From positions 1 through 46,758 of the forward strand of contig JAJYCJ010000015.1 in the NCBI GenBank assembly GCA_021778515.1: a stretch of 46,758 nt of DNA. The letters run 5' to 3'. The stretch is from Acidobacteriota bacterium. GTDB lineage: Bacteria > Acidobacteriota > UBA4820 > DSQY01. Under the pieces are notes generated by a model. The model ran no database searches, was not told where the DNA came from, and saw only the letters and a program-made list of their open reading frames with translations. Each line of letters opens with the position of its first letter. Positions within the stretch are counted from its first letter, which is position 1. Positions 18,405-28,302 of the stretch are shown here, piece after piece. The position numbers were made by a program, and so were the translations under genes.

Positions 18405-19877
18405 ATGTCCAAACGATTGTTCGCCATCCTCGCGTTGGCCAGCTTGGCCGGGCTCGGTATGTGGGCGAAGGATCCAGCCGCACCGCTGGCCCTGGGCCTT
18501 CAGCAGCCGGAGTATCTCAGCGTGCAGGTGGCCAGCCCCGTCACCGTCCTGGTCACCTCCCCGGCCGATTGTTCCAAGGAACTGACCCTCTCAGTGCGCT
18601 CCGAAGACGGCCTGGTCTCCCAGCCGGTCTGGAAGGAGCAGGTACACCTCCATGCGGGGATGAATCCGGTTCAGGCCTCGATCGCTCCAGCAAAGTTATC
18701 CGCCTTCTCCATTGGCGAGGATGTCCTTCTGACTGCTCAGATCGGGCGGGCCAGCGCGGAAACGGAAGTCACGCTGGCCGCGAAAGCGAAGGCTCCGCGG
18801 GCCAGCAAGTGGTCCATCGCCTTCGCCTCGAAGCCCGCCCTCCTTTACACCACCTCGGACGCTACCCTGAGTTTCGTGGTGGCGAATCACAAGAGCAGGA
18901 CGAAGCAGGCCAAGGTCGTCCTGAAATTCATCACCATGAGGGGCAAGGTGAAGGCGAAAATGAAGGTGGCCACGGTGTTCCAGCCGGGCACGAACCCCCT
19001 GGACATCCAGGTTCCCACCGCGACCGCCCTCCTCGCCAAGTCCCAGGGCGCGACCAAACTGAGAGCGGTCGTGCAGGTGCAGGGGCAATCCCGCGCCAAC
19101 GACATGGCCTACCTGGACTACGATCTCAGCGCCTCGGCGGTTGGAAGCCCGCTGAGCGGGGTCGCGCCCCTTTCGGTCTCTTTTGCGGGGGCGGTTTCGG
19201 GAGGCTATCCCCCCTATAGCTACGACTGGAAATTCGGCGATTCCACCCCCCACTCCTCGGATCTCAGCTCCTCCCATACCTATTCGACGCCGGGCTCCTT
19301 CGCCGCGCAGCTCACCGTGACGGACCTCCTGGGTGGAGTGGTGGAGGCGGCCCCCCTGACCGTGACCGTTACTCCTCCCCTCGGCGTGACCTGCGGCGCC
19401 AGCCCGTCCGGCGGCGCCGCCCCCCTGCCAGTGAACTTCTCGGCAGCGGCCACGGGCGGCTCCGGCGCCTACGCCTACACCTGGAGCTTCGGCGACGGGG
19501 CCTCCTCCTCGCAGCAGAATCCGTCCCACACCTATGCGACCGCGGGAAGCTATGGGGCGAGTGTGACCGTCACGAGCGGGGCCCAGTCCGCCTCCTGTTC
19601 CAAGACCATCACCGTCAGTGCCCCCGCCCTGGCCGTGACGTGCAGCGCCACCCCGGTGAGTGGACCAGCCCCCCTGGCCGTGAGTTTTGCGTGCCAGCCA
19701 TCGGGTGGAAGCGGCTCCTACGTCTTCGACTGGAACTTCGGTGACGGCAGCGCCGACGACGCCTCCCAGAACCCCAGCCACACCTATTCCGGCAACGGAA
19801 CCTTTACGGCGGTGGTGACGGTCACGGTCGGAAGCCAGTCCGCTTCCTGCCAGAAAGCCATTACAGTGGGGGGCTGA
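18405..19877 (+). CDS. secreted protein with PKD repeats (ends at an in-frame TGA)
   Basis: ATG at 18405 after AAAGGAGG; signal peptide MSKRLFAILALASLAGLGMWA; three PKD modules ([80 protein letters not shown]). Confidence 0.85.
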   Translation: MSKRLFAILALASLAGLGMWAKDPAAPLALGLQQPEYLSVQVASPVTVLVTSPADCSKELTLSVRSEDGLVSQPVWKEQVHLHAGMNPVQASIAPAKLSAFSIGEDVLLTAQIGRASAETEVTLAAKAKAPRASKWSIAFASKPALLYTTSDATLSFVVANHKSRTKQAKVVLKFITMRGKVKAKMKVATVFQPGTNPLDIQVPTATALLAKSQGATKLRAVVQVQGQSRANDMAYLDYDLSASAVGSPLSGVAPLSVSFAGAVSGGYPPYSYDWKFGDSTPHSSDLSSSHTYSTPGSFAAQLTVTDLLGGVVEAAPLTVTVTPPLGVTCGASPSGGAAPLPVNFSAAATGGSGAYAYTWSFGDGASSSQQNPSHTYATAGSYGASVTVTSGAQSASCSKTITVSAPALAVTCSATPVSGPAPLAVSFACQPSGGSGSYVFDWNFGDGSADDASQNPSHTYSGNGTFTAVVTVTVGSQSASCQKAITVGG

Positions 19878-20414
19878 ACACTGGTGGCCGTGACTTGCGG
19901 CGCGGCGCCCTCCAGCGGCCCGGCCCCGCTGGCGGTCTCCTTCACCTCCCAGCCTTCGGGCGGTACGGGCTCCTACGCCTACGACTGGGATTTCGGCGAC
20001 GGGAGCCCGCACCTCACCACGCAGAACCCCAGCCACACCTACTCGGCGGGCGGAACGTACACGGCCGCCGTGGCGGTCGTCTCAGGCAGCCAGAGCGGAT
20101 CCTGTAACACCTCCATCACGGTGAGCGGTTCTCCTCTCACCATCGATGACCTGGCTGCGACCAATCTGCCAGATGGCACCTACTCCATCGACTGGCTCTT
20201 GAACGATACCGATTCGGCCGCCACGACCATCGCGTGGAACGCCGCCGTCACGGCTGGCGGCGGAAGTGTCAGCCCCGCTTCCGGCACCGCCGCACCAGGT
20301 GCGCCCGCCGAGACCATCTATGACCCGAAGGGGGCTACGACGGGCACGATCACCATCACCGCCTCCGACGATCAAGGCAATGCAGCCGCCCCGCAGGCGG
20401 TCACCGTGCCATAG
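19878..20414 (+). pseudogene. same-frame downstream continuation of the PKD protein (fourth PKD module plus C-terminal domain)
   Basis: Reads in the same frame after the TGA at 19875-19877: [55 protein letters not shown]; no signal peptide of its own. Confidence 0.6.
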
Positions 20415-20718
20415 GCCTGGCCGGCCCCAAGGGCAGACAAGCTGGGGCCCAAGGGGATTTGTGCACCTCCGACCAGAGCCGTGATCGGAGTATACGGAAC
20501 GCATGGAACGGGGTATTCTTCGCCTAAGTCTTGATATTTCAGCCCGCAAAAGCGTTTCCTCTCTCTCTGGCCAGCCGCCCTGCTAACTGAGTACACGCTG
20601 ATGGTCTCCCGTTAGAAGCGCGCAACTCATTGATAAGGCTAGCCGTTTGGCGATCCGTGCGGGATGGCACCCCTCTTGCTGCATGTGAGGCAGGGAGCAG
20701 AGGGAGGGGCACCTCATC

Positions 20719-21102
20719 GTGGGCAATCGGGTAGCCAAGCTCGTGTTTCTGATCTCGATCATTTGCGCCTTCTGTGCTCTGGGCCTGGGATCGCACGCGT
20801 ACCCATCCTCCTGGCCCTCGCCCTCCCCGTCGGAAGCGCATCCCGGCCGTTTGCAGGCACAGGAGGGCCGGGACCCCATCGAGGCGCTCTCGATGCCCCG
20901 TGCCGACAACGGGCAGATGGGTCCCGACGAGGATGACGATTCCTCCCGGGACAACGATGGTCCTCTGCTTCAACTGATCACATCTCCCCTCGCACCTCTC
21001 CCGCTCCAAGCCCGCTCCTTGGAGCGGCTGGCTCTGCCCGCCGCTCCGTGGATCCCCGGTAGGAGCACCCTCCTCCGAAGGCGAATCCTCAAGAAGCCCT
21101 GA
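20719..21102 (+). CDS. small secreted hypothetical protein with Asp-rich stretch
   Basis: GTG start; hydrophobic N-terminus MGNRVAKLVFLISIICAFCALGLG; GPDEDDDSSRDND; no homology recognised. Confidence 0.4.
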   Translation: MGNRVAKLVFLISIICAFCALGLGSHAYPSSWPSPSPSEAHPGRLQAQEGRDPIEALSMPRADNGQMGPDEDDDSSRDNDGPLLQLITSPLAPLPLQARSLERLALPAAPWIPGRSTLLRRRILKKP

Positions 21103-21188
21103 TAGGGCCACCGTGCCGGCAGACCTCGAGGCCGGCAGTCCCCCGCTAATCCATCGCAGTTCTCGTTCCATTGGCGCAGAGGTTTACC

Positions 21189-21209
21189 GGGTATTGCGGC
21201 GCAATACCC
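21189..21209. promoter_or_regulatory. perfect palindrome upstream of the sedolisin gene (operator-like or 5'UTR hairpin)
   Basis: GGGTATTGCG-G-CGCAATACCC, 10-bp arms, 23 nt before the ATG at 21233. Confidence 0.5.
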
Positions 21210-21232
21210 AAGAGAGACCGGAGGTCGGTGTG

Positions 21233-24200
21233 ATGCAAAGGCGAAGATTATTCCCGTTCGCACTCGGGTTAGTGCTGGCTCTCGCGCTAGTCCCTGGGCT
21301 CTTTGCTCAAGGGGCCAGCCCCGCTTCCTGCGGCACCATAGGACCCATCAACAACAACGACACGATCGTCCTCAGGGGCAACGTGAACCCCCTCGCCCAA
21401 TCCCAGGCGGACTACGGCTTCGCCGACCCGGCGCGGCCGATGGACCGGATCATCCTCACGCTGAAGATGAGCCCCAGCCGGCAGGCCACCCTGGACCGCC
21501 TGCTCGCCGAGCAACAGGACCCCACCTCGCCGCGCTTCCATCATTGGCTGAGCCCCGAGGAATTCGGCAGGCGCTTCGGGCCGAGCAGGCAAGATTTGGC
21601 CACCGTCACAAACTGGCTGAAATCGCAGGGTTTCACCATCGCCGAAGTGGGCAAGGGACGCCTGTGGATCAACTTCAGCGGGAGCGTCGCCGAGGTGGAG
21701 AGCGCCTTCCACACCGAGATTCACCGGTACTACGTGGCGGGGGTGATGCACCACGCCAACGCCACCGATCCCTCGATCCCGAAGGCGCTTTCCAGCGTGG
21801 TGGCAGGCATAGTCTCGCTGGACGACTTCCCGCGCCAGGCCATGAACATGGGCTTCCAGAAGCTGTCTCCCCAGGACGCCGCCGCCGTTTACGCCAAGTA
21901 CGGCAAGATCCTGCCCCAGTGGAGCGGCACCGCCAACGGCACGGCCGGGGTCTACGCCAGCCCCATCGACTGGGCCACGATCTATGACGCGAACGCCTCC
22001 TACAGCGCGAACGGAACCGGCACGGGCGTGACCATCGGCATCGTCGGCCGGACGAATCCCGGCACCACCAACTGGTCGACCTTCCGCAGCGTCCTGGGAC
22101 TTCCCGTGAACACCCCCACGATCATCGTCAATGGCACCAACCCCGGCGACCTGGGCGCCGGCGAGGACGGGGAGGCCGACCTGGACGCCGAATGGTCCGG
22201 CGGCGTGGCCCCGGGGGCTACGGTCAAGTTCGTGGCCTCCGCTTCGACCTCGAGCACAGACGGCGTCGATCTCTCGGCCCAGTACATCGTGAACAACAAC
22301 CTCGCGGACGTGATGAGCACGAGCTTCGGGTCCTGCGAGTCGGCCATGGGGTCGGCCGAGAATACCTTCTACAATAACCTCTGGTCCCAGGCGGCCTCGC
22401 AGGGCATCACCGCCTGCATCTCCACGGGCGACAGCGGTCCCGCCGGCTGCGCCGCGGGCAGCGCCACCACCGGCTCCGGCCAGTCGGGCGTGAACGGCCT
22501 CGCCTCCACTCCCTACGACATCGCCGTGGGCGCCACCCAGCTGAGCAACTCCAGCAGCTACTGGAACGCCTCGGGTGCGGCCACCGGCTACATCCCCGAG
22601 ACGCCCTGGAACGAGAGCGGCACCGTGAGCGGCGGCTCGGGCCTCTGGTCCACGAGCAGCGGGGCCTCCACCACCTACGCCAAGCCCTCCTGGCAGTCGG
22701 CGCCCGGCGTGCCCAGCGCGAACAGCCGGTATTTGCCCGACGTGTGCCTGGACGGTTCCGACATGTTCTTCGGGAACTACGGCATGCTGGTCTACACCCA
22801 GGGCGCCATGGCCACCACGGGCGGCACCTCGGCGGCCTCGCCCTCCTTCGCCGGCCTCATGGCCCTCGTGATCCAGAAGTACGGCCGGCAGGGCAACGCG
22901 AACACGAAGCTCTACCAGCTCGGCACGGCCCAGTACAACGGGACGGGACCGGCTGTCTTCCACGACATCACCTCGGGCAACAACAACGTTCCGGGCCTGA
23001 CGGGCTTCACCGCCGCCACCGGATGGGACGAGGTCACGGGCCTGGGCACGGTGGACGTGGATGCCCTGGTAAACAACTGGAACGGGACCACCACGACCTA
23101 CGGCATCTCGGGGACGGTGAGCCGCGCGGCGACCTCCGGGGTGACCATGACCCTCAGCGGAGCGGCCAGCGCCACGACGACCACGGCCAGCGGCGGGACG
23201 TACAGCTTCGCGGGGCTCGCCAACGGCACCTACACGGTAACGCCGAGCAAGTCCGGCTACACCTTCTCCCCGGCGAGCGCCTCCGAGACGGTGAGCGGCG
23301 CCAACATCACGGGCGTAAACTTCACGGCCACCGCCGTGCCAACCTACAGCATCTCCGGAACGATCACCCTGAACGGGTCCGGCCTCGCAGGGGTGACCGT
23401 CACCTCCGGCACCGCCTCGGCCACGACGAGCAGCGCGGGTGCCTTCACGTTGGCGGGGTTCCCCAGCGGCACCTATACGGTGACGCCGAGCCTGGCGGGC
23501 TACACCTTCTCTCCCACCAGCCAGTCGGTCACCGTCGGCAGCGCCAACGTGACGGGCGTGAACTTCACCGCCTCCGTGGTAACGGGCCCCACGACCCTCT
23601 TCAGCGACGGGTTCGAGAGCCAGTTCACGGGGTGGTCCACGGCCCAGGTCTCCGGAACGGCGGGTGCCTGGACGGCCGTCACCTCTGGCCCCTATCCTTC
23701 GGCCTCTCCCCACGGCGGCTCCTACCTGGCCGACTTCAACTCCTATACTTCCGCCAGCGGAAGCGAGACGCGCTTGTACCGGACGGCGGGCTTCGCCATC
23801 CCCTCTTCCGCCAGCACGGTCACGCTGACCTTCTGGATGTACCACGACACGGGGTACTCCACCTCCAACGACCAGGTGCAGGCGCAGGTCTCCACCAACG
23901 GCAGCACGTGGACCAACGTCGGTTCGGCGGTCTCCCGCTACAGCGGCGGCACGGGCTGGGCGCAGGTCAGCATCGACCTGAGCAGCTACAAGGGGCAGTC
24001 CGTTCAGCTCGGCTTCCTCGGCATCAGCGCTTACGGGAACGACTGCTACATCGACGACGTGGCCGTCGTGATGCAGGGCGGCTCGGCCACCTACAGCATC
24101 TCCGGGACGATCTCTGGAGCCGTGACCAGCGGAGTGACCGTGACCCTGAGCGGCGCGGCGAGCGCGACCACCACCACGGGCACGGGCGGCGCGTACACCT

Positions 24201-26077
24201 TCACTGGACTCGCCAACGGCACCTACACGGTGACGCCGAGTCTCTCCGGGTATACCTTCTCTCCGGCCAGCGCCTCTGAGACGGTGAGCGGCTCCAACAT
24301 CTCGGGCGTGAACTTCACGGCTACGGCCAACCCTCCCGCCACTTACAGCATCTCCGGGACCATCACGCTGAGCGGCTCCGGCCTCTCGGGGGTGACGGTG
24401 GCCGCGGGTTCCGCCTCAGCGACAACCAGCTCGACGGGGGCTTACACGATCAGCGGCCTGGCCAACGGGACCTACACGGTGACGCCGAGCAAGTCCGGTT
24501 ATACCTTCTCGCCCTCGAGCGCGTCAGAGACGGTGAACGGCGCCAGCATCACGGGCGTCAACTTCACGGCCACGGCCAATCCGCCCTCCACTTACACTAT
24601 CTCGGGAACGATCACCTTGAGCGGATCGGGCCTCTCCGGGGTCACCGTCACGGCGGGAACAGCTTCGGCCACCACCAGTTCCACGGGCGCCTACACCCTC
24701 GCCGGCCTGGCGAATGGGACCTACACCGTTACCCCGAGCAAGTCCGGGTACACCTTCTCGCCCACCAGCGCCTCGGAAACGATCAACGGCGCCAACCTGA
24801 CGGGCGTCAATTTCACGGCCACGGCGAGCTCCGGCGGAACGGTCACGCTGCTGAGCGACGGCTTCGAGAACGGCGGCTGGTCCTCGGCCCAGGTCTCCGG
24901 AACGGCGGGCGCCTGGACGGCGCCGACCTCCGGCACTTACCCCAGCGTTTCCCCGCACGGCGGAACCCACCTCGGAGATTTCAACTCCTACACCTCCGCC
25001 AGCGGGAGCGAAACCCGCTACTATCGCGGCGCGGGATTCGCCGTTCCGTCCAACACGACCTCGATGACGCTGACCTTCTGGATGTACCACGACACGGGCT
25101 ACTCCTCGGACAACGACCGCGTGCAGGCGCAGGTCTCCACCAACGGTAGCACGTGGACGAACGTCGGCTCGGCGGTCTCCCGCTATAACGGCGCTACCGG
25201 CTGGGCGCAGGTCACGGTCACCTTGGGCACCACCTATAACGGGGCGGCGAACTTCCAGGTCGGCTTCCTCGGCATCAGCGCCTACGGCAACGACTGCTAC
25301 GTGGACGATGTCGCCGTGGTGGCGCAGACCGGCACGCCTCCGCCCACCTACAGCATCTCGGGCACCATCACCCTGAGCGGCGCGGGCCTCTCGGGAGTGA
25401 CGGTCGCGGCGGGCTCCGCCACGGCCACCACCAACAGCTCAGGCGCCTACACCCTCAGCGGCCTGGCCAACGGAACCTACGCCGTGACGCCCGGTTTGGC
25501 GGGCTACGCCTTCACGCCGGCGAGCGCCTCCGAGACGGTGAACGGCGCCAACATCACGGGCGTCAATTTCACCGCCGCGGTGGCGAGCGGTCCCGCAACC
25601 CTCTTCAGCGACGGCTTCGAAGGAACGGGCTGGTCCACGGCCCAGGTTTCCGGTACCGCGGGCGCCTGGACCATGGTGACCTCTGGCACCTACCCCAGCG
25701 CCTCTCCACACGGCGGCTCCAAGATGGCCGACTTCAACTCCTGGACCTCCGCCAGCGGCAGCGAGACGCGCCTCTACCGGGCCTCCGGCTTTGCCGTGGC
25801 GAGCAACTACACCACGGTGACCCTTACCTTCTGGATGTATCACGACACCCAGTACTCCTCCTACCCCGATCAGGTGCAGGTGCAGGTTTCGACCAACGGC
25901 ACCACCTGGACCAACGTGGGCTCGCCCATCTCGCGCTACACCGGCTCCACCGGCTGGGCCCAGTCCACGGTGGACCTGAGCGCCTACAAGGGCCAGACCG
26001 TCTACCTGGCCTTCGAGGGCATCAGCGGTTACGGCAACGATGAGTATCTCGACGACGTAAGCGTCACCGCACAATAA
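21233..26077 (+). CDS. pro-kumamolisin/sedolisin (S53) serine-carboxyl protease with C-terminal repeat modules
   Basis: Signal peptide; pro-kumamolisin activation domain (DPTSPRFHHWLSPEEFGRRFGPSRQDL); E-x3-D in GEADLDAEW; TGGTSAASPSFAGLMALV catalytic Ser; six carboxypeptidase-regulatory-like (TYSISGTITLSGSGLSGVTV...) and three jelly-roll-like modules. Confidence 0.93.
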   Translation: MQRRRLFPFALGLVLALALVPGLFAQGASPASCGTIGPINNNDTIVLRGNVNPLAQSQADYGFADPARPMDRIILTLKMSPSRQATLDRLLAEQQDPTSPRFHHWLSPEEFGRRFGPSRQDLATVTNWLKSQGFTIAEVGKGRLWINFSGSVAEVESAFHTEIHRYYVAGVMHHANATDPSIPKALSSVVAGIVSLDDFPRQAMNMGFQKLSPQDAAAVYAKYGKILPQWSGTANGTAGVYASPIDWATIYDANASYSANGTGTGVTIGIVGRTNPGTTNWSTFRSVLGLPVNTPTIIVNGTNPGDLGAGEDGEADLDAEWSGGVAPGATVKFVASASTSSTDGVDLSAQYIVNNNLADVMSTSFGSCESAMGSAENTFYNNLWSQAASQGITACISTGDSGPAGCAAGSATTGSGQSGVNGLASTPYDIAVGATQLSNSSSYWNASGAATGYIPETPWNESGTVSGGSGLWSTSSGASTTYAKPSWQSAPGVPSANSRYLPDVCLDGSDMFFGNYGMLVYTQGAMATTGGTSAASPSFAGLMALVIQKYGRQGNANTKLYQLGTAQYNGTGPAVFHDITSGNNNVPGLTGFTAATGWDEVTGLGTVDVDALVNNWNGTTTTYGISGTVSRAATSGVTMTLSGAASATTTTASGGTYSFAGLANGTYTVTPSKSGYTFSPASASETVSGANITGVNFTATAVPTYSISGTITLNGSGLAGVTVTSGTASATTSSAGAFTLAGFPSGTYTVTPSLAGYTFSPTSQSVTVGSANVTGVNFTASVVTGPTTLFSDGFESQFTGWSTAQVSGTAGAWTAVTSGPYPSASPHGGSYLADFNSYTSASGSETRLYRTAGFAIPSSASTVTLTFWMYHDTGYSTSNDQVQAQVSTNGSTWTNVGSAVSRYSGGTGWAQVSIDLSSYKGQSVQLGFLGISAYGNDCYIDDVAVVMQGGSATYSISGTISGAVTSGVTVTLSGAASATTTTGTGGAYTFTGLANGTYTVTPSLSGYTFSPASASETVSGSNISGVNFTATANPPATYSISGTITLSGSGLSGVTVAAGSASATTSSTGAYTISGLANGTYTVTPSKSGYTFSPSSASETVNGASITGVNFTATANPPSTYTISGTITLSGSGLSGVTVTAGTASATTSSTGAYTLAGLANGTYTVTPSKSGYTFSPTSASETINGANLTGVNFTATASSGGTVTLLSDGFENGGWSSAQVSGTAGAWTAPTSGTYPSVSPHGGTHLGDFNSYTSASGSETRYYRGAGFAVPSNTTSMTLTFWMYHDTGYSSDNDRVQAQVSTNGSTWTNVGSAVSRYNGATGWAQVTVTLGTTYNGAANFQVGFLGISAYGNDCYVDDVAVVAQTGTPPPTYSISGTITLSGAGLSGVTVAAGSATATTNSSGAYTLSGLANGTYAVTPGLAGYAFTPASASETVNGANITGVNFTAAVASGPATLFSDGFEGTGWSTAQVSGTAGAWTMVTSGTYPSASPHGGSKMADFNSWTSASGSETRLYRASGFAVASNYTTVTLTFWMYHDTQYSSYPDQVQVQVSTNGTTWTNVGSPISRYTGSTGWAQSTVDLSAYKGQTVYLAFEGISGYGNDEYLDDVSVTAQ
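23096..26074 (+). repeat. intragenic repeat array in the sedolisin gene: modules A-A-B-A-A-A-B-A-B
   Basis: Module A about 83 aa (YSISGTI...GLANGTYTVTPSKSGYTFSPASASETVNGANITGVNFTATA), six copies; module B about 160 aa (LFSDGFE...GWSTAQVSGTAGAWT...SASGSETR...FWMYHDT...GYGNDxYxDDV), three copies. Confidence 0.9.
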
Positions 26078-26098
26078 CCGAGCGATCCGCTCATCCTC

Positions 26099-26135
26099 AA
26101 AGGGGGGTGCCTTCGGGTGCCCCCCTTTCTTTATT
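26099..26135 (+). terminator. Rho-independent terminator of the sedolisin gene
   Basis: AAAGGGGGGTGCC-TTCG-GGTGCCCCCCTTT hairpin (with G-T wobbles) followed by CTTTATT. Confidence 0.85.
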
Positions 26136-26461
26136 CCCAAATTCCGCGATTGAAATGCGGGTGGCTTCGGCTATGGTTCAGGTTCACGAGGGGAAGACAT
26201 TGTCTCTTGGACGGGGAGGGCCAAGGGCTTCTCTCTCCGATTCGCAGGCAAAGCCTGACGAATCGTCGCGTTGCCCTCCGGGGCCCCGCCCCACGGGCAA
26301 AGCCCGCTGGGGCCCCACCCCACCCTTGGGGCTTCCTCCCCCGGATCAAGTCCGGGGTCGGAGGCAACCCAAATCCCTTGGCGGGTGAAGACCGTCTTTC
26401 ACGGAAACTACCCTCCATCTGCCTTTCGGTGCCACTCCCATGTCCAGTCGCGGGATTTGGG
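26136..26461. mobile_element. MITE-like non-autonomous element, copy 2 (326 bp)
   Basis: CCCAAATTCCGCGATTG left end, CAGTCGCGGGATTTGGG right end; flanking direct repeats TTATT at 26131-26135 and 26462-26466; same length and about 95% identical to copy 1. Confidence 0.85.
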
Positions 26462-26488
26462 TTATTGGGCGGGGGAATGCCCGACCCC

Positions 26489-26518
26489 TTGCGGAACGAT
26501 CCCAGGGGCGAGTAGCAT
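26489..26518 (+). promoter_or_regulatory. candidate promoter for tRNA-Ser
   Basis: TTGCGG (26489-26494), 18-nt spacer, TAGCAT (26513-26518), 10 nt before the tRNA. Confidence 0.35.
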
Positions 26519-26527
26519 ACAAGACCC

Positions 26528-26617
26528 GGAGAGATGGCCGAGAGGTCGAAGGCGCCTGACTCGAAATCAGGTTTACCGGTAACGGTAACGGGGGTTCAAA
26601 TCCCTCTCTCTCCGCCA
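26528..26617 (+). tRNA. tRNA-Ser (anticodon CGA)
   Basis: GGAGAGA/TCTCTCC acceptor stem, CTGA-CTCGAAA-TCAG anticodon arm, long variable arm TACCG-GTAA-CGGTA, GGTTCAAATCC T-arm, encoded CCA. Confidence 0.95.
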
Positions 26618-26715
26618 GAAAAAAGAGGACTTACACGGGGGCGGCCAGGGTGCCGCCCTTGATCGTCTGGGGCGGGCCACACCGGGCCACGCCTTGAAGA
26701 GTTGGAGGAACCAGG

Positions 26716-27171
26716 TCAGGGCCGTCTTTCGGCGAAGAATCGCCGGAGCAACAGGCGGGACTCCTCCTCGCACAATCCCGAAGCCACGGGAAATCGGTGG
26801 GGGTACCGCCCTTGGCGCCAGAGCTCCTGAAGCGCTGAGACGCCTCCGAATCGTGGTTCGGGACAGGCGTAGACCAGACCCCCGATGCGGGCGTGCACCA
26901 TGGCGCCAAGGCACATGACGCAGGGCTCCAGAGTCACGTAAAGGGTGCACACCCCCAGGCCGCGGCGGCCCAGGGCGGCTAACCCTGACTGGAGGGCTTC
27001 GAGCTCGGCATGGTCCAGGGGGCCGATCGACTCGCAGCGGTTTCGGCCGGTGAAGATGGCCCCGTCAGGGGACAGGAGGGCCGCCCCCACGGGCACCTCC
27101 CCATCACGGGCGGCTCGTTCGGCGAGGCCGAGCGCCAGTCTCATGCACTCCTCGGGCGTGGGAAGGGACAC
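26716..27171 (-). CDS. tadA: tRNA-specific adenosine deaminase
   Basis: DHAELEAL and TLEPCVMCLGAMVHARIGGLVYAC zinc deaminase motifs; GTG start at 27171 preceded by GGAGGAG. Confidence 0.92.
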   Translation of the reverse strand: MSLPTPEECMRLALGLAERAARDGEVPVGAALLSPDGAIFTGRNRCESIGPLDHAELEALQSGLAALGRRGLGVCTLYVTLEPCVMCLGAMVHARIGGLVYACPEPRFGGVSALQELWRQGRYPHRFPVASGLCEEESRLLLRRFFAERRP

Positions 27172-27286
27172 GGTGCTCCTCCAGTCCTGGTGCCAGCGTA
27201 GGACCTCTGCCCCCACCGGCGCAACCGGGACGCTCCAAACCGCAAAATGTTGAGGTGGTCTCCCCAAAGTGCGTTTTCTTAGGGGG

Positions 27287-27315
27287 TTGACAGCATTGGG
27301 GAAGTCCGGTATGCT
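27287..27315 (+). promoter_or_regulatory. strong sigma70-type promoter for the str/S10 superoperon
   Basis: TTGACA (27287-27292), 17-nt spacer, TATGCT (27310-27315), upstream of rpsL. Confidence 0.7.
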
Positions 27316-27377
27316 ATCCCGGCTTTTCCCCCTCGGGGAAGGCCCTCGTGCAAGGCAAACGCACTAAGGAGGACGTT

Positions 27378-27752
27378 GTGCCGACCATCAATCAACTCGT
27401 GCGCAGGGGGCGCAAGGCGGTTCAGTACAAGACCAAGAGCCCCGCCCTTCAGGCGAATCCTCAAAAGCGCGGCGTGTGCACTCGCGTGTACACCACGACG
27501 CCCAAGAAGCCCAACTCCGCCCTCCGGAAGGTGGCGCGCGTGCGCCTCACCAGCGGGATGGAGGTGACCACCTACATCCCCGGCGTCGGGCACAACCTCC
27601 AGGAGCACTCGGTGGTCCTCATCCGCGGCGGCCGCGTGAAGGATCTGCCGGGCGTGCGGTACCACATCATTCGCGGCAAGCTGGATACGACGGGCGTGGA
27701 GGCCAGGCGCCAGGCCCGCTCAAAGTATGGAGCGAAGCGGCCGAAGTCATAA
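27378..27752 (+). CDS. rpsL: 30S ribosomal protein S12
   Basis: [12 protein letters not shown]...[21 protein letters not shown] start after AAGGAGG. Confidence 0.98.
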   Translation: MPTINQLVRRGRKAVQYKTKSPALQANPQKRGVCTRVYTTTPKKPNSALRKVARVRLTSGMEVTTYIPGVGHNLQEHSVVLIRGGRVKDLPGVRYHIIRGKLDTTGVEARRQARSKYGAKRPKS

Positions 27753-27798
27753 GAGTTCCCTCGCCACCCGGGCCCCCAGGGGGGCCGTTGCTCTTTGA

Positions 27799-28293
<495 letters not shown>

Positions 28294-28302
28294 GGAGAAG
28301 GC

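Noticed and set aside
19875-19877. Selenocysteine reading of the TGA in the PKD gene
   Set aside because: It falls in a non-catalytic linker between PKD modules, with no Cys at the equivalent position of other linkers and no obvious SECIS-like hairpin; nonsense change or sequencing error is more likely.
20415-20718. Possible riboswitch in the spacer before the small secreted protein
   Set aside because: Compared by memory with c-di-GMP and similar consensus motifs; no convincing match, only weak stems.
21287-23845. 852-aa minus-strand ORF opposite the sedolisin gene
   Set aside because: G/A/R/V-rich composition typical of antisense frames in high-GC genes; the sense strand encodes a well-defined protease.
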